A stretch of DNA of 64,000 bases from Symsagittifera roscoffensis (taxonomy: Eukaryota; Xenacoelomorpha; Acoela; Convolutidae). Shown in pieces: positions 20,922 to 33,862 of the stretch (its first letter is position 1; each line of letters opens with the position of its first letter). Where the stretch lies: the NCBI RefSeq assembly GCF_963678635.1, contig NC_087063.1, positions 60,396,759 to 60,460,758 on the forward strand, read 5' to 3'. The translations under genes and the position numbers were made by a program. Below the pieces are notes generated by a model. That model searched no databases and had not been told where the DNA came from. It saw only the letters and a list, made by a program, of their open reading frames with translations.

Positions 20922-23664
20922 GGTGTGTCGTTACAGTGACCACTTTTAACAACCTATGGGGTTAATGTCCTGCTTTTTCAGACACTCATGTTTTTTGTGG
21001 GGGGGGGGGGGGGTTCAAAGTTGGTCATTTTTCGGGCACTGTTTGGAAAAGGGTATGGAATTAAGTTTTGGTTGTTGCATATTTTCGTTTACTTTGACAG
21101 GTCAAATTTACTCTTCATGTACGACATCTTAGTGAAAAAAACTAACTGGAGACAAAAAATCCCAAGCAAAAGGAGATAATAAATCATATTAAAGATCTGT
21201 AAATCGTAATTCCAGCGACATTAAAAAACATTTTAAGACACAAAATTTTAAGACACACAGAGAAACCGGTGTGAAAATTTTGACTTTTTTGGTTAGTTCG
21301 AGCACAAAAAACGGGTAAATAGGTCCTCCTTCTGGTACTTCTTCTAGTACAAAATATATTTTTTCTGCGAACTGTTCTAATTTATAAACTCCAATACTTT
21401 GATTATTTCTAAGCTCCCGCAACTTTTGTCAGTCAAGGAAATCCAAACTCGTTAGCAATCAGCTCTCTTAACGATTCTGATATTGGCAATTCTCTGACTC
21501 CTGATCAAAAACACACCATCAAAGTCTATGAAAACCATGGTTACTAAAATTGCCGCTTTCCCTGTTTTTTTTCTAATCACAGTGATATATACTACAATTA
21601 TTGTAACGGTTGTCAATGCTGGAAAAGATAGAGCCCTGAATTTTCGACTGATTCTGGTTGCAATTCTGGATGTTGTTCACGCCCTGAGCCTTATTCGGAA
21701 AAAAACTTATTTGTATAGTTTTTATTCACGAAAAGTTTAGTAACGAAAATACTTCATCGATTTTCAGTAGCCTACTAGCCCGAAGCAGACCAACAGCCCA
21801 ACATTACATAGCTTCCCAAATATAACAATAGATGGTTGATGATTCTGTCTCTCAGTTGAAAGATCTGTTGATCGAAGCCCGATATTTTTCATGTTTTCCC
21901 TTGAAAAGTAAAAATATATCACTAAAAAAATCAGGATGTAGAAAAATATTACATTTATCTGTTATTAGAACCTAGCCAATTTGAACAACGATCTAACTTT
22001 TTTGGTTGGATGAGCAGATTTTTTGCATAACAAACGTTCCTCGTTCTCCTTGTTTTGATTTGCCTCTCCTTTCATGCGATCTAAGCTTAAAAAATAATGT
22101 GGCATCTATTCGAACTTGCGTCATTAAGTTCCCAAAACTCATATGGTTGAATATAATGGTTCTAACACCAAGCCTAGTTTAATATACATAATTTTTGTTG
22201 AATGATTGTACTTCACACCCAACTTTTTTATGACGAGGTGCACGTGTATGAACTCCTCATATGGTTCTTGGGTTCAGTATCAGGAAAACATTCAGGTGTG
22301 TCGTTACAGTGACCACTTTTAACAACCTATGGGGTTAATGTCCTGCTTTTTCAGACACTCATGTTTTATGTGGGGGGGGGGGTTCAAAGTTGGTCATTTT
22401 TCGGGCACTGTTTGGAAAAGGGTATGGAATTAAGTTTTGGTTGTTGCATATTTTCGTTTACTTTGACAGGTCAAATTTACTCTTCATGTACGACATCTTA
22501 GTGAAAAAAACTAACTGGAGACAAAAAATCCCAAGCAAAAGGAGATAATAAATCATATTAAAGATCTGTAAATCGTAATTCCAGCGACATTAAAAAACAT
22601 TTTAAGACACAAAATTTTAAGACACACAGAGAAACCGGTGTGAAAATTTTGACTTTTTTGGTTAGTTCGAGCACAAAAAACGGGTAAATAGGTCCTCCTT
22701 CTGGTACTTCTTCTAGTACAAAATATATTTTTTCTGCGAACTGTTCTAATTTATAAACTCCAATACTTTGATTATTTCTAAGCTCCCGCAACTTTTGTCA
22801 GTCAAGGAAATCCAAACTCGTTAGCAATCAGCTCTCTTAACGATTCTGATATTGGCAATTCTCTGACTCCTGATCAAAAACACACCATCAAAGTCTATGA
22901 AAACCATGGTTACTAAAATTGCCGCTTTCCCTGTTTTTTTTCTAATCACAGTGATATATACCACAATTATTGTAACGGTTGTCAATGCTGGAAAAGATAG
23001 AGCCCTGAATTTTCGACTGATTCTGGTTGCAATTCTGGATGTTGTTCACGCCCTGAGCCTTATTCGGAAAAAAACTTATTTGTATAGTTTTTATTCACGA
23101 AAAGTTTAGTAACGAAAATACTTCATCGATTTTCAGTAGCCTACTAGCCCGAAGCAGACCAACAGCCCAACATTACATAGCTTCCCAATTATAACAATAG
23201 ATGGTTGATGATTCTGTCTCTCAGTTGAAAGATCTGTTGATCGAAGCCCGATATTTTTCATGTTTTCCCTTGAAAAGTAAAAATATATCACTAAAAAAAT
23301 CAGGATGTAGAAAAATATTACATTTATCTGTTATTAGAACCTAGCCAATTTGAACAACGATCTAAATTTTTTGGTTGGATGAGCAGATTTTTTGCATAAC
23401 AAACGTTCCTCGTTCTCCTTGTTTTGATTTGCCTCTCCTTTCATGCGATCTAAGCTTAAAAAATAATGTGGCATCTATTCGAACTTGCGTCATTAAGTTC
23501 CCAAAACTCATATGGTTGAATATAATGGTTCTAACACCAAGCCTAGTTTAATATACATAATTTTTGTTGAATGATTGTACTTCACACCCAACTTTTTTAT
23601 GACGAGGTGCACGTGTATGAACTCCTCATATGGTTCTTGGGTTCAGTATCAGGAAAACATTCAG
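20922..23664. repeat. 1.37-kb near-identical tandem duplication
   Basis: 20922-22294 and 22295-23664 are head-to-tail copies starting ggtgtgtcgttacag. They differ by a handful of substitutions and by the length of a G run (about 15 Gs near 21000, 10 near 22373). The junction lies inside aaaacattca, where the original sequence continues after 23664. No gene is confidently contained. Confidence 0.9.
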
Positions 23665-25559
23665 AAAAACTTTCGAATGAGCTTTTTTTCTTACGTACCG
23701 TCGTATATGGCCAGAAGATCAACCTTAGATTTGTTTTTGATAATCCCAAATCAAAAGCAATGTTCAAAGAGCATGACTTAGTTACAGAGGAGTTGAGCTC
23801 TTCAAAATGCTCCGACAAAATTCCTATTTCCAAAAACTTTCAATCAAAATACTATTTCAGATACTCAAGGCCTGGCCCACAAAATATGTGATTTAATTAC
23901 ATGAAGCAACGAAGAGCTGGTCAAATATGTTTTTCATCGATATATTTTTTTAAATACTCGCATAAGGCCTGAAAATGACAGATGTGAAGCACCTGCATTT
24001 TAGTAATTGTTTAAAAAATTGAATATGGTTTTGATAGCGTCTTCGGCGTTTTGAACACCACAATAATATTTTTTGCTACTCACTGCTGCATGCTCTGTGT
24101 TAGGTGTCTGCTAACCGCTTAGCACCCAATCAGTTCTATCATATTAGAGTGGCTTCACTATTAGTAACGAGACACAGTTAGTAGAAGCAGTAACCGTAAA
24201 GTGAGCAAATTCGAGGTTTGTTTTTGAAACCGAAGCGTTGCCTACGACCAGCAGCTTTCTGAAAATTTGCGAATGTTTTGAAGTTTGCAAGGCAATTGCG
24301 CCAAGTTGCCTAGTGGATACGGCAATCTACTGTTTTAGCCTGCATTGACCATTTATTCCTTTCGAATAATGTATTTTTGGCTCTGAAATCTTCACAGGGT
24401 GTCGGAATCATGCGATGCACAAGCTGCGATATAGTGTTTCAAAGTTTGTTTTTCTCAATCTTTGCAAACGCTCCAGTTTTGCTCAGTAATGGTTATGTCG
24501 TTGAGATTTTCAATTAAATCCAAGTTGTCTTGTTAACCTTCACTTTAACCTGGTAAAAACTGTGCCAATATGGTAATTAATGTGCTTCATTGTGTACATT
24601 TATTCAAAAAAAGTAGGAAAACATAAGTTGTGTGGAACCGTTGCAACATTTTTTAAAACAATCTTCAAAACCTTGAGTTATCTATCTTTCTAATGGTATT
24701 TTTTTTGAAGTTTTTAAATTTTTCAATTGATATCGTCTTTATTTTACGTGAAGAGATGAGATGCATGGTTGTTTTTGACCAACTAGATCAAAAAATGTTT
24801 TGACCGACTTGACCCAAACTGGAAGAGCAAAAATGGACCAAAGCAAAAATGGATTTGACCAGAAAAAAAATGAGGTCAACAACGGTTGGCTTCTATTCTC
24901 GCAAACTGATTTTCTTTTTCTTTTCCAGCTTTTCCAGCGGAAATTTTTTTTTTACATATTGATCCATTTTTAACCATTTGTGTTACCTTTATCAAAAAGT
25001 GTCAACTGTAAATTTTTTTGAAAAAGCATAACACCTTTTTTGAAATTTGAAATTGAAACAAAAAATAGATTCGTTGCGTTTTTTTTTCAACATTGATTGT
25101 TTGCACGCTGATCGTTCTCAAATCACAATTTTTTTTTTTGCAAAATTTTCAATAATGAGTTTTTACAAAAATTTTTATTAACAACGAAACGCTAAATGAA
25201 ACTAACTTTAAATAAATTTTTTTTTCAGTCAAAATGACCAATATTAATATGACAAACGTTAGTCGCTTGATCGCTATGCTGGCTCAAAACTAGACTTAAT
25301 CTCAAACATTTCAAAACTGGTTCTCTCAAAATTGGGGAACGTTTGAAAAGTTTTTTATGCTGTTTGTATTTTGACTGGAAATGTTTTAAAATAAAACATC
25401 ACTCAACACATTGCATGATTTTTTTGATACCAGAACTTGCGTAGTACCTGATTTATTGTATTTGACTTCACAAGACAAAAAAGAAGAAAAATCTCAAACA
25501 AACCCGAATGCAAAGATCGTTTATGAAATGGCTTCGATTAATTGAAAAATAACAACTTG
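23665..25559. other. AT-rich stretch without a recognised gene
   Basis: I see no protein-like frame, tRNA or element ends here. Long A and T runs dominate from 24890 to 25220. Confidence 0.4.
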
Positions 25560-28190
25560 AAAAGATTGCATAAAAATTGAAGAGATTGCAGCAAACGAAT
25601 TTTTGCGGAAACGATTCGGTCTAAAATTGATTTGTGTTTCTCAAAGTTTTATAGCTTGAATATCTTGCTTATAACAACTTAAACTTTTTGCAAACCGATT
25701 TGGATTAACAGTAAATCGAAAATTTTCAGAGATAAGATAGCTTGCTTAGGTAAAACTTAGGGATTTGCTAAAATCTTTGGTGTTTAAAAAAAGCTTGGAT
25801 TTCTTGAAATGTCGTAGCTTGCTCAGAAAAACTCTAAGTGTTTTGCGACTGGATTCGGTCTATAAGTAAAGAACTTGGATTTCTCATAACTTGAAAAGCT
25901 TGCTTTGAAACTCTTAAGCTTTCGCGAGCTGATTCGGTCTAAAAAATTACTTGAATCTTCCAAAATCTTATAGCTTGAATAGTTTCCTTAGAAAAATTTT
26001 GATTTTTTTCGGTCAATTTTAACTTTTTTGGTGAGCCAATTTGGTCTATGAAGTATCGGTCTATAAAATAACTTGAATTTTTTTTAAAGCTCGAATGGCT
26101 TGCTTCAGAAAACTCAGTTTTTCTCGAAGCGTTTGGTCTGTTAAATAACTAGACGTTTTAAAATTTGAATTGCTTCCTAAGCGAAGATTCAATCTGTTTC
26201 GATTTATAGAAAAAACATGAAATTTTCAAATTTTCACAGCTCCACTAACTGGATTAAAAGAAACCTAAATTGTTCCCGAACTGATTTGCTCTGTGAAACA
26301 GTTTGAAATAAAAAAAAATATTTCATCAACTGATTGGTTTCAATATCAAGCTTTAAACATTTTTGCCATCTGGTTTGCTTCATCAAATCGCTTGAAATAA
26401 TTCAAAATTCCATAGCCTGAAATGATTGCTTAGAAAAACTAAAACTGATTCGATTCATAAAACTATTCGAAATAATTCAAAAATTTGTTGCTCGAGTAGC
26501 TTGCTTAGAAAAATTTATATTACTTGCTTTGTCAAATCGCTTGAAATATTTCAAAGTTTCCTAGATTGAAACGCTTGCTTAAAAAAACTGAAACTTATTT
26601 GTTTCATGAAATTGCTTGAAATAATTCAATTTTTTTTGCTCGAGTAGCTTGCTTAGAAAAACTTATTTTTTTCGGCATCCAATTTGATTCATCAAATCGC
26701 TTGAAAAATTTCAAAGTGTTATAGCTTGAAACGCTAGCTTAGCAAAACTGATATTGATTCGATTCATCAAATCGCTTGAAATATTTCAAAATTCCATAGC
26801 TTGAATAGCTTAAATAAGAAAACTTCAGTTTTTTGCAAAACATTTCGATCTATAAAATATCCTGAACTGTTTGAATTTTTATAAGTTGATAGGCTTCAAT
26901 AAAAAAAATAAACATATCGCCATCCAATTTGCTTCATAAAATTGCTTGAAATGTTTCAAAGTTTTATAGTTTGAAATGCTTGCTTAGAAAAACTGAAACT
27001 GATTCGATTCATAAAATTACTTAAAATGATTCAAATTAAAATATTTCAAAGTTTCATAAATTGAAACGCTTGCTTTGAAAATTTGAAACTGATTCGGTTT
27101 ATAAAATTGCTTGAAATAAATCCAAGTTTTTCGGGCTCGAGTAGCTTGCTTAGGAAAACTAATAACTTTCGGCAGTCATTTTGCTTCATAAAAAATAATT
27201 CAAAGTGTTATAGCAGAAATAACATGGTTAGAAAAACCTAAATTTTTTTGATTCTTGCAACTACTTGAAAGCTGGAAATGCTTGTTTATAATAATTTTAT
27301 AGCGTTCGTCATCCGATTCGCTTCATAAACATATTTGAAGTGTTTTAGAATTTTATAACTAATAGGTTGCCTAGAGAAGATTAACTTCTGGTCACCCGAT
27401 AAGTTTTCCGAAATAACTTGAAATGTTTCGAAGTACCGTGGCTGGAAGGGTTTCTATTGATAGTTTTAAAATTTCCCAAAACGTTTTTGACTAAGAAAGA
27501 CGAAATATTTCTTTAATAATAGTTTCATAGCTAAAATAGCTTGCTCAGAAAACCTTGAACTTGTTGAGTTCTGATTTGGTCTATGAAGCAAAATAATTGA
27601 AGTTTCATAGCTTGATTGGCCACAATAGATATTTATAAACTTTTGCCACCCAAACTGCTACATGAAATAACGAGTAATCTTCAAAATTTTATTGCAGCAA
27701 AAATTTCTTAAAATAATAAAGTTTCTGTATTCGACTTTAATTATAAATTTACTTGAAATATTTCAAAGTTTCATAACTAAAAGCTGGTTGAGAAAAAATT
27801 AATTTTCTGTCATCGGATTAGCTCTATGAAAAATTTCCATTTCAAAGCATCATCACTTGAAGGGCATCAATCAAGAAGTTTTAAGTTTTTGCGAAACAAT
27901 TCTGTCTAAAAAAGGTGAAAAGTTTCTTAGCTGTAGTAGCTTCCCTACAAAAAATTTACAAGTTTCACCACCCGATTCAAATCATCGAATTGATTGAAAT
28001 TTTTCAAAATTTCATCGATTGAAGTGCTTGCTTGAAAAACTAACAGAAACTAAATTGCTTCATGGTATGACTTGAACTTCTTCGAAATTTCATAGCCAGA
28101 TAGCTTGCCTGGAAAGTCTTGGACTTGTCGAACACTGATTCGGTCAATGATATTACTTGAACTTTTTGAATTCTTATTGCTCGACTTACA
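25560..28190. repeat. Degenerate tandem array, about 75-bp unit
   Basis: A consensus like agcttgcttagaaaaact, then gattcgattcataaaat, then gcttgaaatatttcaaagtt recurs through 2.6 kb. Good units begin near 26425, 26499, 26571 and 26647, a spacing of 72-76 bp. Outer units are more diverged. About 30-35 copies are present and no long ORF survives. It looks like an old satellite. Confidence 0.75.
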
Positions 28191-28216
28191 AGTAATTAAT
28201 TTTTTTAAGTGTGCTT

Positions 28217-28752
28217 ACCTTCTTACATTTGAATAGATTTGAATCTGACATTTTGATTCCTTGTTACTTTTGTTTTGCTTGACCTTTATTACTATTAATC
28301 TTACCGTTTATCTTTTATTTTAATCACGTTTTGACTACAAGAATCAACAAATTTCCGTTCTTGATGGCTTGGGAGAGAGATACTTTCTACTGCCTTAGCT
28401 TTAAAGGTAAGTAGTTCGCTTTTACACTGAATTCAATTCATAATTATCACTTCTAAAACCCCTTTTTTGAACTTCTTGTTTATAATTTTTGTGGGTTAAA
28501 ACCGACTAATTTCAAAACTAACCCTTCTTCTTTTTCATTTTTTGGCTTCTTCAACCCGCGCTCATCTGTCTGCAAACCCGACGACCGACAACTTCATAGT
28601 TCTAATTTTGACTGTTTTTGATCAAATCACTTTGAATGTTATACAATTGTGGATTTATATATGAAACAATTAAAATTGAATACACAAAGCAAACATGATT
28701 AGACTAACTATGATAACCAAGTAAATAAAATCTATTTTCAAAGGGAATCTCA
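28217..28752 (+). repeat. Putative 5' LTR of the BEL/Pao element
   Basis: The segment ends ggaatctca, one base before a TGGCGCCC primer-binding site, and carries AATAAA at 28724-28729, 23 bp from that end. The left border (tgtgcttacc) is a guess from TG...CA termini. No matching 3' LTR is found after 34670, so the length is unproven. Confidence 0.45.
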
Positions 28753-28753
28753 T

Positions 28754-28771
28754 TGGCGCCCAAATCCCTGA
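28754..28771 (+). promoter_or_regulatory. Putative primer-binding site of the BEL/Pao element
   Basis: TGGCGCCCAAATCCCTGA starts one base after the proposed LTR end. TGGCGCCC is the classic start of tRNA-Lys-type primer sites, though only the first eight bases fit well. Confidence 0.45.
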
Positions 28772-28961
28772 AAAAGACGCTCACTCTTCTGATATATTCA
28801 AAGATATGACGTTTTTGGTTTCTGACATTTGTTCCATTATTTTGCCTCTCCCTAGCCGAGAACATATTTTTTAATAAGCAATTGAAACTTCGATAGAATT
28901 TGAAAACGTTCCAATAATTTTCAAAGAATCCCTTGATTATTCACTTTTGCGTTTCCCACAG

Positions 28962-29090
28962 ATGCCTGAAAAAAACTCAAATTTTCCTAAATTTTGCTTG
29001 GTTTGCTATAACGAGAATAAATTGTTTTTACGTGGATTGGTGGAGCTGTTTCAATTAAGTGAGAACCCCGGTGAAGTGTTTGGTGTGTAG
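28962..29090 (+). CDS. Short ORF or exon with a CxxC pair, unknown
   Basis: A 42-residue ORF follows a good splice acceptor (tttgcgtttcccacag). It begins MPEKNSNFPKFCLVCYNENK and continues LFLRGLVELFQLSENPGE. The amphipathic, well-mixed composition and the CLVC pair look like real protein, perhaps the start of a zinc-binding module. A gtgtgt donor-like sequence overlaps its end. It lies in the leader of the BEL/Pao element, so it could be element-derived or an older exon. Confidence 0.3.
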   Translation: MPEKNSNFPKFCLVCYNENKLFLRGLVELFQLSENPGEVFGV

Positions 29091-29999
29091 GGATCTGTTC
29101 TAGCTTGTTAGAACCCCTTTTTTGTTTAATCCCTATTTTGCCCGCAGTTAATTTTCAGTAACTTTTGTTTGCTCCCCTTGAGTGAGCAGTGAAACTTTCG
29201 GGAAGGACTTGTTCAAACTCACTAGAACTCCTTAGTTTTTCTTTCAACCTACTTGTCAGCTGGTTGGTTGCTGCCCGCATTTGTTTTAAGACTGTAACCA
29301 TTTATCAAAAAGTTTGTTAGGTAAGGTGAGTGACCTTAGGTAGGTGAGACGGGGTAGTTAGGCAGTTGTAGTAGATTTTTTAGGCGTTAGTCGGTTTTCT
29401 TCGAGTTGATAAGATGGCAAGGTATTTTTGTTCGGTTTTTTGGATCCTAATTTTAACGAAACTCATTAAGTTAATTTTACTTAGCGACGGCTACGGCAAC
29501 TCGTATTTCTCCGCCGTTTGATACTTTACTCGGATTATCAAATTACCTTTTTGCATTAGCAACGGAATTCGCAATTTAAAAAAAGTTTTTTACAAAAACA
29601 AAAGTTTGGTTAATCCCCGATACAATTAAGAGCCAGGGGGTATAAGTTGGTTTAAATGGGGGTGTTTCCAAAAAAATTGCTAGGTATAAGAAGGGGGTAA
29701 GATAATAGACAGCATTCCCTGCATTCGGGGGTTCATGATTGCTCGGCTAAAAATGTCTCAAAATAACACTAAAAGCTCGTCTTCGGGAGATTGAAATAAT
29801 TCAAATGAAACTGATGAAAGCTCTAGTTTTGCTAAAAATGAGACAGAAAGTTTTTTCAATAATAACGTTAAACGTTAATAAAGTTAAGCCACCGTTTTGT
29901 TTTTGAACAATGCGTTGAATGAAACTATGAACAATATTTTATACAAAACCCAACAGATGAGATGAGCGAGACCAAAACAAATTAGAATCTCTGAATTCC
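29091..29999 (+). other. Leader of the BEL/Pao element
   Basis: No ORF of note is present. The stretch has G-rich parts near 29340-29360 and 29630-29700. It separates the primer site from the gag-like frame and shows nothing else recognisable. Confidence 0.4.
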
Positions 30000-30602
30000 T
30001 TGTGCCTTGATTCACTGAATCCCGATCAATTTATCGAACATTCTAATTGGTTTTTTGCACGAAAAATGATTGTTGGAAATGTTTTCTGGAGTTTAAGAAG
30101 TACCAGTCCCATTCAACTAGTAAACAAAACAACAGCCATCAGCTTACTATACAACTACAGGGTAGCACATCTGCTGCCGCCAACATTGCCACTGCTGTTG
30201 ATTTTACTGCAAATGAAAGTTCGCAATCATCCGAATGATAAACACAATTATTCTCTTTTTGTTAATCAGCAAAGCACGCTCAACCCAGATGCAAATCCAT
30301 TTGTTCTCAACGCACACATTGGTTTCCATAATCTACATCAACTAAACTTTTCTGCTGGAAGTCACATCACTGATTTATGTTCAAGTTTTACTCGCTTTCG
30401 TAATTCAGTTCCGAAACAACGAACCACTCATTATGATGGTGACTCTCAAATTTGGCTCACTTGTTTCGGTCATTTTAAATGCACAATTGGTCAATCACCC
30501 ATGTTTAACAACGAGAATATGATTCATCTTCAATCTCTGCTCAAAGGCACAACCTATGCTCTTGTAAGTGGGTATCATTGCAACAGCGACTCCCTTCGAT
30601 AG
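30000..30602 (+). pseudogene. BEL/Pao gag-like protein, N-terminal part
   Basis: The 200-residue frame has a decayed first half. From about residue 145 the segment CFGHFKCTIGQSPMFNNENM is followed by IHLQSLLKGTTYALVSGYHC, the signature of the Pao gag-like domain (DUF1759), which forms particles with the RNA. A stop at 30600-30602 and a shift truncate it, and related sequence resumes at 30677. Confidence 0.7.
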
Positions 30603-30676
30603 AGAAACTTAAAATTTTCCAAGATTTGCATCTTTTTTAAAAAATTTTAACAACATTCGCTGATACGTTTTCCCAA

Positions 30677-30940
30677 TTGGAATTCGATCATGATATTCAT
30701 TTTACGTCAAATCTAAATTTCGTTCTAGCTAAAATATCGAATCATGTTCGCTTGAATTGGCATCGCCACACTTTTATGATCTTTTTAAATCAGACATCTC
30801 TGGTTAATTTTGCCATCTGGTTTCGTAATTACGCTAATGTTTGTATCGAGTTGTCACATCACAAAATCCTAACTCAAAACAATAAAACTTCTGCGAATAA
30901 AAGTTTGGGCAGGCATGGATCATCTTACACGTCAATTTAA
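30677..30940 (+). pseudogene. BEL/Pao gag-like protein, continuation
   Basis: This 87-residue frame includes VRLNWHRHTFMIFLNQTSLV and FAIWFRNYANVCIEL, which fit the helical C-terminal part of the Pao gag-like region. It follows the previous piece after a 75-bp frame-broken gap. Confidence 0.55.
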
Positions 30941-30959
30941 AACTCTGGTACTAACCAAA

Positions 30960-31310
30960 ACGATAACAAGTTCAGGAGTGGCTTCAATAGTAGCCAATAT
31001 ACACAGTCTACCGCTGTTCAAAATTTAAAAAAAACCCAATTGAACATTTGTCCTTCTAGCGAACCTTGCAAAGCCTGGTTCCAGTTGAATTGGCGAAAGG
31101 GAATAAAGTGATTCACACATATGGAAATCTTGATAATGGTTGTTGGCAAAGCGTGATCTTAAGCTCCGTGGCTTCATACATAGAACTTAAAGTGAACAAC
31201 TTAGGAAAAACGTCTTTTCGTGGTCATCAAATCACTCGAGAACTCAAGTGCTCTCAGAACCTTGCGGTAAAAATTCATCCTTATTGTTCCACGGAGAATT
31301 ATACTTAGCC
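30960..31310 (+). pseudogene. BEL/Pao aspartic protease region
   Basis: The frame at 31066-31308 contains VIHTYGNLDNGCWQSVILSS, corresponding to the putative peptidase (DUF1758) core in which LDxG takes the place of the retroviral DTG. The Asp is present. The frame is short of the domain's full length and ends in a stop at 31308. Confidence 0.6.
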
Positions 31311-31434
31311 GTTTTGTTTTCTTTACCAAATCTCAACATGCCTCCTGTGAACATGGAGAAAAGGAACAAGCTCTAACGAGCATACCGGCCTCTCAGACCA
31401 GTTCACTTCTCGACTTTTACTAATATTAGTTGCT

Positions 31435-32034
31435 TTGATAGTCGATATAGACAATCTAGAACTTATCAACCAAAGTAATATACTGAAAGGTCCAAAGAAA
31501 TTAGCCAATGCAGTCAAAACGTCTCTGGATTGTGCGTTGGAAAACATAACATCCACCAATCCAATGAACCACACTCAAGTGCATGACCTTACTCACCTTG
31601 ACGAAAAATTATTTAATGACACCACTCAGCAGAGGCTGAAAGTTGAAAACTACGGTATTGGATCTACAAAACGTTCTCTGTCTCTGAAAGATAAACGAGC
31701 GCTCAAAATCTTGCAAAAAATTAGTAAATTAGTTAATGGACATAATGAGATTGGTATTTTGTGGAAAAAACGCATTTCTACCTAATAATCGGTGGTTAGC
31801 AGAAACACAATTTTTGCATTGGATAAAAAACTTGCTTATAAACCATCCCTTAAGCAAAAATATCACGAGACTGTAAAACAAGGCTTAGAAAAAGGATTTG
31901 TTACAAAGTTATACCCGAAAAAGAAAAAAGTCTGCAAATTTAGACGTTTATCAAGGTCATTCTTGAAATTCGAACTTATTCTCAGGACCAGATCTTCTCA
32001 GCAACTTGACGGGTTTAATTTTGCGTTTCCGTGA
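31435..32034 (+). pseudogene. BEL/Pao reverse transcriptase, N-terminal part
   Basis: 31435-31785 ends ISKLVNGHNEIGILWKK, the conserved lead-in to Pao RT. 31792-32034 continues in another frame with KPSLKQKYHETVKQGLEKGF, the helix preceding the RT fingers. A TAATAA between them breaks the reading. Confidence 0.65.
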
Positions 32035-32600
32035 AAACCTCATTGCACTATCTGCTGATATCTAGGCGATGTTTTTGTAAATAAAAGTCAAGCGGTATGG
32101 TGGGCCCTTTCTACGCTATTTGGTGAAAAGTGAAGATAAAACTGAAACCTATCAGTATAAAATCACGTTTTTGGGGCCACAGAATCACCTTGTAAAGCTT
32201 CCCTTGCTTTGCGAAGATGTGCAATAGACAGCTCCAAAAACTACCCGCGTTCCCTCAAACTAGTGGAATTCAATACTTACATGGACGAACTTCATGTGGC
32301 CACATCCACAACAGAAGAAGCCACGACAATCATGAACTTTAAAACTTGAAGAAATTTTGTCAGTCTGAGGCTTCAACCTCGCCAAATGGAATTCAAACAA
32401 AATTGATTTCTTAAAATTAGTTGACCTAGAATTTTTAGCATGTCCCAACACACCCGAACCGCAATTGCATTGAGTCTTAAGTCTTCTATGGGACACTTGA
32501 TGAGACTCTTGATTTATTGACAAAAAGTTGTCTGACAGGTTTAAACCGGACAATGATTTCACCCAGAGAAAAATACTGTGTTTTGTAGCTTCCATTTTCT
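32035..32600 (+). pseudogene. BEL/Pao reverse transcriptase, palm
   Basis: Readable segments in order are an ENLIALSADI strand with a stop after it, TYQYKITFLGPQNHL, and FNTYMDELHVATSTTEEATT. The last corresponds to the YxDD loop, but the second Asp is Glu (YMDE), so catalysis is presumably lost. Stops follow at several points. Confidence 0.65.
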
Positions 32601-32639
32601 ATCCACTCAGTATAGTGGCTCCTCCGTTCACTATCTGTC

Positions 32640-33230
32640 TACGGAAGACTCTGCAATCTAGCTCTGTTTTCACAGACGCATCAGAACTTGTCATATCTGC
32701 TGTCGCATACTGTGGCATAGAAAACAACGCTGATTATACCGTACAGTTGAAGTTTGCAATGAGTAAGGACAGATTTTGTCAATTAAGCCAATGACCATTC
32801 CAAATCACGACGCTGTTTATGCAGCCCATTTAGCTCAATTCGTTCGCGACTATGAAATTTTTCAAGTTAAATTCTGTTGGGAGACATCAATAGTCTTTTA
32901 TTGACTTAAAACCTCTGAACTGCGTCACAAAATTTTGTTGCAATTCGCCTTGCAAAAATTTTTGATTTTTCCTATCCTCATGATTGGTTAACCGTTCTAC
33001 ATTAATGCCCACTATATTAAACCAAGCAGACGACGTAACAAGAGACTACACTGCTTCACAAATGTCTCTTTCCTCCCGTTGGCTTTCAGGTCCATATCTT
33101 GAGTCAGTAACAAACTGCTCGGCCACAACAAGATCGCTCATGTTTCAATTCTTCTCAATTTCACATGATGCTCAAAATGGTAGAGTCATTTTCAAAAGAA
33201 CGCATTATCGCTGTTAGTCATTTCATCCAC
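32640..33230 (+). pseudogene. BEL/Pao RNase H region
   Basis: 32676-32794 contains VFTDASELVISAVAYCGIEN, which fits the first catalytic strand (TDAS) of the Pao RNase H. Further pieces read MTIPNHDAVYAAHLAQFVRD and LNQADDVTRDYTASQMSLSS, the region before the integrase. At least three shifts interrupt the order. Confidence 0.65.
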
Positions 33231-33433
33231 TGGCAAAAATAAGTTAGACCAACAACTCACTGCTTTCAATTCAGTGACATCCTAAAGGAACGTCAACATT
33301 CTTTAGAAAAAACTCTTTGCACTAAGGCTTATCTCTACATATTAAAAAGCTCTCAGCTACAAGATTTTGACTAGGAAAAAAATATTTTGAACAAAAACCG
33401 TCAAATTTAAGCTTACAGCAAACTGTTAAAGCT

Positions 33434-33862
33434 TTGTCCATTTCTAGACACTTCTCATGTCCTTCGATCAAAATTTGGCACAGCAACACTACAGTTTTGT
33501 CTAATGCTCGTTATCCTATCATTTTGAGTGGGCTCAATGATATTGTGAAACATCTCATCAAGTCCGTACATACATCTTATTCTCATTTCGGAAGAGAACA
33601 CAATTCGAGTCTTCTCTTAGAGTTCTACTGGATACTTCGATCTAGAGCTACTGATAAGAATATTGCGCGACAGTGTTTGCCGTGTCGACGCATGGTACAG
33701 GAAGATAACCGAGCTCTGATGTCAGATCTTCCAGAAGAACAACTTCCACAAGAAAACAATTTTTTTAATGACAACACGAATAGGTTCTGTCTGACCCCTC
33801 CGCTTTTTGTAACCATAAACGGGAGTCTCGAGGTTTTATACTTTTACTTGCCTTGTCGTTAG
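33434..33862 (+). pseudogene. BEL/Pao integrase, zinc-binding region
   Basis: The 142-residue frame carries ARYPIILSGLNDIVKHLIKS, VHTSYSHFGREH, and ARQCLPCRRMVQ. These provide the His and Cys pairs of the integrase HHCC module and the usual Pao H2C2 spacing. The first catalytic Asp region after ENNFF is scrambled by a frameshift near 33770. Confidence 0.7.

Noticed and set aside
21189-21740. 77- and 70-residue ORFs present twice (also 22558-23109)
   Set aside because: Identity between the two copies only reflects a recent DNA duplication. Neither peptide matches a family I recognise, although 21528-21740 has two hydrophobic stretches.
23571-23891. 106-residue plus-strand ORF
   Set aside because: It overlaps the duplication border, has overlapping frames of similar length on both strands, and shows no family signature.
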